From contig QHYI01000147.1 in assembly GCA_003223245.1 (NCBI GenBank), positions 44,841 through 101,003 on the forward strand: DNA of 56,163 bases, written 5' to 3'. Source of the DNA: Acidobacteriota bacterium. Lineage in GTDB: Bacteria > Acidobacteriota > Terriglobia > Acidiferrales > UBA7541. A program made the translations under genes and the position numbers. The notes beneath the pieces were generated by a model that saw only the letters and a list, made by a program, of their open reading frames with translations, was not told where the DNA came from and did not search any database. This document shows, in pieces, positions 52,439 through 56,163 of the stretch. Each line of letters begins with the position of its first letter. Within the stretch, counting starts at the first letter, position 1.

Positions 52439-53803
52439 ATGAAAAGAAAGAAAAAGACTGGCTTGCAACTTGTGGAAACTGCTCTAAGAAAACACTTTGG
52501 CGGATACCGCCTCCACAACTTAGTGAGCGCGAGTCGTATGTTCCCAACCAGCGCGCGGGTGGACTTGCAAACTGCTCTTGAGAAGTTATTGCCTGGGGGA
52601 TCGGGCACGCAACAGTTCGGCTTCCATAGACAGTATGATCACTCTACGTTGACGTTTGCGAATCTGATGGGTAATGTCCACGACCCAGCAATCATCGCTC
52701 CGATGCAGTACGAAGAAATCGACATCGGAGATCCCTTGCCTGCGCGGTGTTTACGCCAAGGACTGTGGCTGTCGCGGGCGGAAAATACGCCGTTTGCGCT
52801 GCTTTTGAGCCCTGCAGAACGTTATGGACAGACAAGTGGAGCGCATTTGGAAATTGCCGTCCCGCCGGGAGAAGTCGGGGCGAATCTCTCACGCCGACTA
52901 CTAAAAGAAGTCGAGGAGTTGGTCAGATCAACGGCTTCCTTCAAGGGTAAGGTCATTTCGTTTGAGGTGACACACAGATATAGCGGCGATACTGGCAATT
53001 TGCGCGTTCACAAGCTTCGGACCGTCCGTCGAGAGGATGTTGTTCTCCCAGAGAAAACCTTGGGGCTTCTCGATCGAAACATTCGTGGCTTCATCGAGCA
53101 ACGGGAGCAATTACAAAGACTCGGCCTTCCGATCAAAAAGGGATTGCTGTTCTACGGACGGCCCGGCACAGGCAAGACTCACACCATTCACTACCTGGCC
53201 AGTCAGCTTCCAGACCACACGACGTTGCTCATTACATCCGAACAAGTAGCCTATTTGGACCACTACTTCCAACTCGCGAGGTTTCTTCAGCCAGCCATGA
53301 TTGTGATCGAGGATGTCGACTTGATTGCTCGTAAGCGGGAAGAAATGTATGGGCCGTGCGACGAAAGCCTGCTGAACAAACTTCTAAATGAAATGGACGG
53401 TCTCCGTGAAGATGCAGCCGTTCTATTCGTCCTGACCACGAATCGCCCCGAGCATTTGGAGGCAGCATTGCCCTCGCGACCTGGCCGGATTGACCAGGCG
53501 ATTGAATTCCCTTTGCCAGATGAGCAAGGCCGCAGGCAACTGGTTGGACTTTACGCGTGCGGACTCGCACTTACTGACGAAGCTGTGGAGCTTGTGGTCA
53601 AAAAGACTAAGAACGCGAGCGCGGCTTTTATTAAGGAGCTGATGCGGAGGTCTGCCCAGTATTGTCTCCAGAATGGCGGGAGTGCTGCGCTTAAGCCGCA
53701 AGCCCTCGATGCCGCCCTGGAAGAGATGCTATTCACAGGTGGCTCGCTGAATGCCAAACTGCTCGGAGCCGCGGAGGTAGAACAAGATCGCTCCGTAACG
53801 TAA
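52439..53803 (+). CDS. AAA+ ATPase, classic (FtsH/Cdc48-like) type
   Basis: 454 residues from ATG 52439; AAGGG precedes it, and the longer frame from GTC/GTG at 52406 has none. About 235 residues of N-terminal domain without recognised motif are followed by one AAA+ module: Walker A FYGRPGTGKTHTIHYLASQ, Walker B AMIVIEDVDLIA, sensor 1 FVLTTNRPEHLEAAL, arginine finger PSRPGRIDQAIEFPLPD. Such proteins unfold or remodel proteins. No protease or membrane domain. A 32-nt gap separates it from the COG4637-like ATPase, so they are probably co-transcribed. Next to a tRNA end and toxin-antitoxin modules, a defence role is possible but unproven. Confidence 0.85.
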   Translation: MKRKKKTGLQLVETALRKHFGGYRLHNLVSASRMFPTSARVDLQTALEKLLPGGSGTQQFGFHRQYDHSTLTFANLMGNVHDPAIIAPMQYEEIDIGDPLPARCLRQGLWLSRAENTPFALLLSPAERYGQTSGAHLEIAVPPGEVGANLSRRLLKEVEELVRSTASFKGKVISFEVTHRYSGDTGNLRVHKLRTVRREDVVLPEKTLGLLDRNIRGFIEQREQLQRLGLPIKKGLLFYGRPGTGKTHTIHYLASQLPDHTTLLITSEQVAYLDHYFQLARFLQPAMIVIEDVDLIARKREEMYGPCDESLLNKLLNEMDGLREDAAVLFVLTTNRPEHLEAALPSRPGRIDQAIEFPLPDEQGRRQLVGLYACGLALTDEAVELVVKKTKNASAAFIKELMRRSAQYCLQNGGSAALKPQALDAALEEMLFTGGSLNAKLLGAAEVEQDRSVT

Positions 53804-53835
53804 AGTGCCACGCCTTGTAACTATAATGTTCACCG

Positions 53836-55008
53836 ATGCTCACGGCCGTAGCAATTTCCAACTATCGCTCTTTGCGGAAATTAATCGTTCCCCTCAAAGG
53901 GCTGAACGTGATTACAGGGGCGAATGGAAGCGGAAAATCGAGCTTCTATCGCGCGCTGCGACTTCTCGCTGACACGGCACAAGGTAGGGTCGTGCCATCG
54001 CTGGCACGAGAGGGCGGATTGCAGTCAACGCTCTGGGCCGGGCCAGAATCTATTTCGCGCAGGATGCGTCAGGGAGAGATTCCCGTACAGGGTACTTCTC
54101 GGAAGCAGCCCGTTAACCTCCGCCTTGGCTTTGCAGGTGATGAGTTCGGGTATCTCATTGACTTGGGTTTACCGCCACAAGGAAAGGACAGTCCATCCGC
54201 GTTCTGTCTCGATCCCGAGATAAAACGGGAGTGCATCTGGCATGGGCCGGTGCTCCGTCCTTCTACCACCCTAGTTGACCGGCAAGGACCGCTTATTCGC
54301 GTTCGCGATGATCAGGGAAGCTGGAACCTCGTGAGGAAGAACCTCTCCACCTTCGACAGCATGATGACTCAGGTAGCCGATCCCCGGCACGCGCCGGAGA
54401 TGCTCCTCTTACGGGAATCCATTCGAGCTTGGCGCTTTTACGACCATTTGAGAACCGATGTAGAAGCACCTGCGCGCTCGCCCCAGATTGGTACCCGAAC
54501 CCCTATCCTCGCCAACGACGGGGCAGATCTCGCAGCAGCGGTTCAAACAATCCGGGAGGTTGGCGACTGGGACGCACTCGTCGCAGCGGTGACGGACGCT
54601 TTTCCAGGTAGTGCTCTTTCAGTGGTGAGCGACGACGGAAGATTTGCGTTAACGATGGAGCAGCATGGTCTGCTCAGACCGTTGAGCGCCGCAGAATTGT
54701 CGGACGGAACGCTTCGATATGTCCTTTGGATTGCTGCCCTTCTAACACCCAGGCCTCCAGCATTGATGGTTTTGAATGAGCCGGAGACGAGCTTGCACCC
54801 TGATCTACTCGCACCACTCGCACGCCTAATAGGGCAGGCGGCCAAAAAATCGCAGATTATAGTTGTCACGCATGCATCCAGGTTAATCGAGGCACTCGTC
54901 CAACAGCCCGGCTGCCATTCCATAACGCTCGAAAAGACGTTTGGCGAAACCACGATTTCTGGATTAAGGGAAATGGATATTCCCACTTGGAATTGGCCAG
55001 GACGATAG
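53836..55008 (+). CDS. ABC/SMC-like ATPase (COG4637-like)
   Basis: 390 residues. Walker A VITGANGSGKSSFYRAL at the N-terminus (32-42), ABC-type signature LSDGTLRYVLWIAAL, Walker B ALMVLNEPETSLHPDLL and the H-loop IIVVTHASRLIEAL. No zinc hook or long coiled coil, so it is the short RecF-like/AAA_21 type. Related predicted ATPases (COG4637) occur alone in many bacteria, and others are part of defence systems with a nuclease; no nuclease is seen in this gene. Start ATG with GTTCACCG upstream lacks a strong site. Follows the AAA+ ATPase closely. Confidence 0.87.
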   Translation: MLTAVAISNYRSLRKLIVPLKGLNVITGANGSGKSSFYRALRLLADTAQGRVVPSLAREGGLQSTLWAGPESISRRMRQGEIPVQGTSRKQPVNLRLGFAGDEFGYLIDLGLPPQGKDSPSAFCLDPEIKRECIWHGPVLRPSTTLVDRQGPLIRVRDDQGSWNLVRKNLSTFDSMMTQVADPRHAPEMLLLRESIRAWRFYDHLRTDVEAPARSPQIGTRTPILANDGADLAAAVQTIREVGDWDALVAAVTDAFPGSALSVVSDDGRFALTMEQHGLLRPLSAAELSDGTLRYVLWIAALLTPRPPALMVLNEPETSLHPDLLAPLARLIGQAAKKSQIIVVTHASRLIEALVQQPGCHSITLEKTFGETTISGLREMDIPTWNWPGR

Positions 55009-55071
55009 GCATTCAAGCGCGAGCCGCCTTCGGCAGGACGCACGATAGCGAGTGCTTTGGAAAAAGGCCGT

Positions 55072-55482
55072 TCAGCGGGAAAGCAATTTGAGAAACTCCG
55101 CAGGCTTGACGATCCCGATGCCTCGATGACCTCTTACGCGCAATAAAGCCGCATCGCCGCTGACCACGTAGTCGGCGTTGGCAGCAACTGCGGCTTCAAG
55201 GAATTTGTCGTCATCGGGATCGCTGCAAACTGCTTTTGCGAAAGAGACGGGTTCGACCATCTCCGAGTGAAGCTCTATGAGCCCGAGGATCGAATGAGGT
55301 ACAGGGGAGAAATGCTCTCCTACCATTTCGGCCAAGACGCGCCGATATTCCTCTAGGATCGGCACCGAGATCACAAGGCGAAAGCGCTGTTCCTGCCAGG
55401 CTTCCAGAATCCTAAAGGGTGGACCTTTCCAGAAGATTCCTGAAATTACGACGTTTGTGTCGAGGATAGCCTTGATCGTCAC
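55072..55482 (-). CDS. PIN-domain toxin (VapC-like)
   Basis: 136 residues. The PIN active-site acids are in ILDTNVVISGIF (Asp at the N-terminus), VLAEMVGEHF/EEYRRVLAE and SDPDDDKFLEAAVAANADYV with a final VSGDAALL. PIN toxins cut RNA. The putative antitoxin gene overlaps its start (ATGA at 55479-55482). It belongs to the COG1569-type group of putative PIN toxins. Complete. Confidence 0.85.
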   Translation of the reverse strand: MTIKAILDTNVVISGIFWKGPPFRILEAWQEQRFRLVISVPILEEYRRVLAEMVGEHFSPVPHSILGLIELHSEMVEPVSFAKAVCSDPDDDKFLEAAVAANADYVVSGDAALLRVRGHRGIGIVKPAEFLKLLSR

Positions 55483-55745
55483 TTCGCGCGGCGCCTGACC
55501 TTGGCGATTGCAGATTTCACGTCTGCTTTCTTGATTCCTAGTCTTTTGGCTTCCGCACGAGCTCGGCTCAACAGCTTTTGGAATTCCTCAAGTTTGGGCG
55601 GCGTGATGACCTTCAGTATGACGGCATCCCCTTGACCGATAACAACAAATTGGTCGCCCTCGCTGAGGCCGAGGTCATTACGAACGTCTTCGGGAATGAC
55701 CACTTGGCCTTTTGAGGATAGCTTTGTAGTGGCGTATGGTGCCAT
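55479..55745 (-). CDS. AbrB/MazE-type antitoxin
   Basis: 88 residues from ATG 55745 (MAPYATTKLSSKGQVV), favoured over 55784 because family members begin here. The swapped-hairpin DNA-binding domain is KLSSKGQVVIPEDVRNDLGL, with DQFVVIGQGDAVILKVI; the C-terminal helix region (EEFQKLLSRARAEAKRLGI) binds the toxin. It overlaps the PIN gene. The operon is likely autoregulated; TTGGGCG repeats and a palindrome lie 85-170 bp upstream. Confidence 0.85.
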   Translation of the reverse strand: MAPYATTKLSSKGQVVIPEDVRNDLGLSEGDQFVVIGQGDAVILKVITPPKLEEFQKLLSRARAEAKRLGIKKADVKSAIAKVRRRAK

Positions 55746-55829
55746 TTGTAGTGTGGCCTCCGCTCTTACCAGTAAGATTAGCATAGATCGGACTGGCCAT
55801 CAAATTCGTGGCGTGGAGACTGCCCAATT

Positions 55830-55915
55830 GCGCCCAAATCCAAGCGACTTTTTGGCTTTGCTCACATCGCCCAAACCATTTGGGCGATGGGGAAATTTGG
55901 GCGCAACTTGGGCGC
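55830..55915. repeat. Five TTGGGCG copies and a perfect 11-bp palindrome
   Basis: CGCCCAA at 55831 and 55868 and TTGGGCG at 55880, 55897 and 55908. CATCGCCCAAA-CCA-TTTGGGCGATG (55865-55889) is a perfect inverted repeat, and GCGCCCAAAT (55830-55839) mirrors ATTTGGGCGC (55895-55904). Likely binding sites, either the AbrB/PIN operator or recombinase arm sites beside the tRNA end. Confidence 0.65.
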
Positions 55916-55969
55916 AAAATCCCCTTTTTTTATACCCCAATACGGTCTTCGAGGAGTGTAAGGCCAACT

Positions 55970-56163
55970 GATTCAACGGGACTTAGTAAATTGGCGATAG
56001 GTTCGATTCCCATCGCCCGCTCAAGTTATCTTGTTTCCCTCTAATAAATTAGCGATTGGTCGCGGCGGCAAAAGACGGCAATAAGAACTAAACCGAGCCT
56101 CTTGGGTGGCGCCTTTGGCTAGCAGAACGGAAATCAATCCGACGCAATGGATTCAATGACCGT
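55970..56163. repeat. Inverted repeat copy B with tRNA-Gly 3' end
   Basis: Reverse complement of 17537-17733, ending at the window edge. It contains GGTTCGATTCCCATCGCCCGC-T (55999-56021) of tRNA-Gly on the + strand, here followed by CAA instead of CCA. No open frame. Because it runs to the last base, the repeat probably continues. Confidence 0.85.

Noticed and set aside
1-56163. CRISPR arrays
   Set aside because: No regularly spaced 24-40-bp direct repeats were seen, and no cas genes.

Overview
The window looks like a chromosomal segment of an Acidobacteriota bacterium. That is an inference from gene content: Oar-like TonB-dependent receptors carrying an N-terminal carboxypeptidase-regulatory domain, two Tat-exported CRTAC1-type (FG-GAP/ASPIC-UnbV) proteins each sitting beside tetratricopeptide-repeat (TPR) proteins, and a fairly high GC content. 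No rRNA gene, complete tRNA or CRISPR array was seen.

Layout. 0-3.5 kb: end of a TonB-dependent receptor, a TPR lipoprotein-like or secreted protein and a CRTAC1 protein, all on the + strand. 3.5-7.5 kb: a probable amino-sugar or sugar uptake locus (SIS protein, MFS permease and exported PIG-L deacetylase as one minus-strand operon, with a ROK kinase divergent). 7.5-14.3 kb: a minus-strand housekeeping/stress block with two glycine-rich RRM RNA-binding proteins, an RpoD-type sigma factor, small unknown proteins, a GlsB-type membrane protein and several frameshifted genes. 14.3-17.4 kb: an XRE-type regulator, a radical-SAM remnant and a RhlE-type DEAD-box helicase.

17.5-25.5 kb is an accessory islet between two direct copies of a tRNA-Gly 3' end. 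It holds a HigBA module, an SDR protein, a helicase remnant, a second HigBA-like module and an IS21 element that has split an XRE gene; the 5-bp target duplication is visible and the gene can be rejoined in frame on paper. 26-38 kb is a second CRTAC1/TPR/TonB receptor cluster with four TPR proteins. 38.2-41 kb is a decayed JAB-peptidase/ThiF (E1-like) pair plus a truncated DUF5131 gene. 41.3-51.7 kb is one giant alpha-2-macroglobulin gene, cut by an IS1380-like element that is itself cut by a large serine-recombinase element. 51.9-55.8 kb has an orphan HigA, an AAA+ ATPase followed by a COG4637-like ATPase, and an AbrB/PIN toxin-antitoxin pair. The last ~195 bp are an inverted copy of 17537-17733, including the tRNA-Gly 3' end, so the window probably stops inside a repeat.

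How the parts fit. The TonB receptors, CRTAC1 proteins, TPR proteins and alpha-2-macroglobulin are all envelope or periplasmic proteins and suggest an organism investing in surface transport and protection. The 17.5-56 kb stretch is marked by repeated insertion and gene decay: attachment-site-like tRNA ends, toxin-antitoxin modules, nested transposons and remnants of defence-like genes. The least explained items are the alpha-2-macroglobulin with embedded pseudopilin-like repeats, the nested recombinase element with exact TTGGA junctions, and the two-ATPase locus near the right-hand tRNA end. All functions are predictions from reading the sequence; no database search was run.
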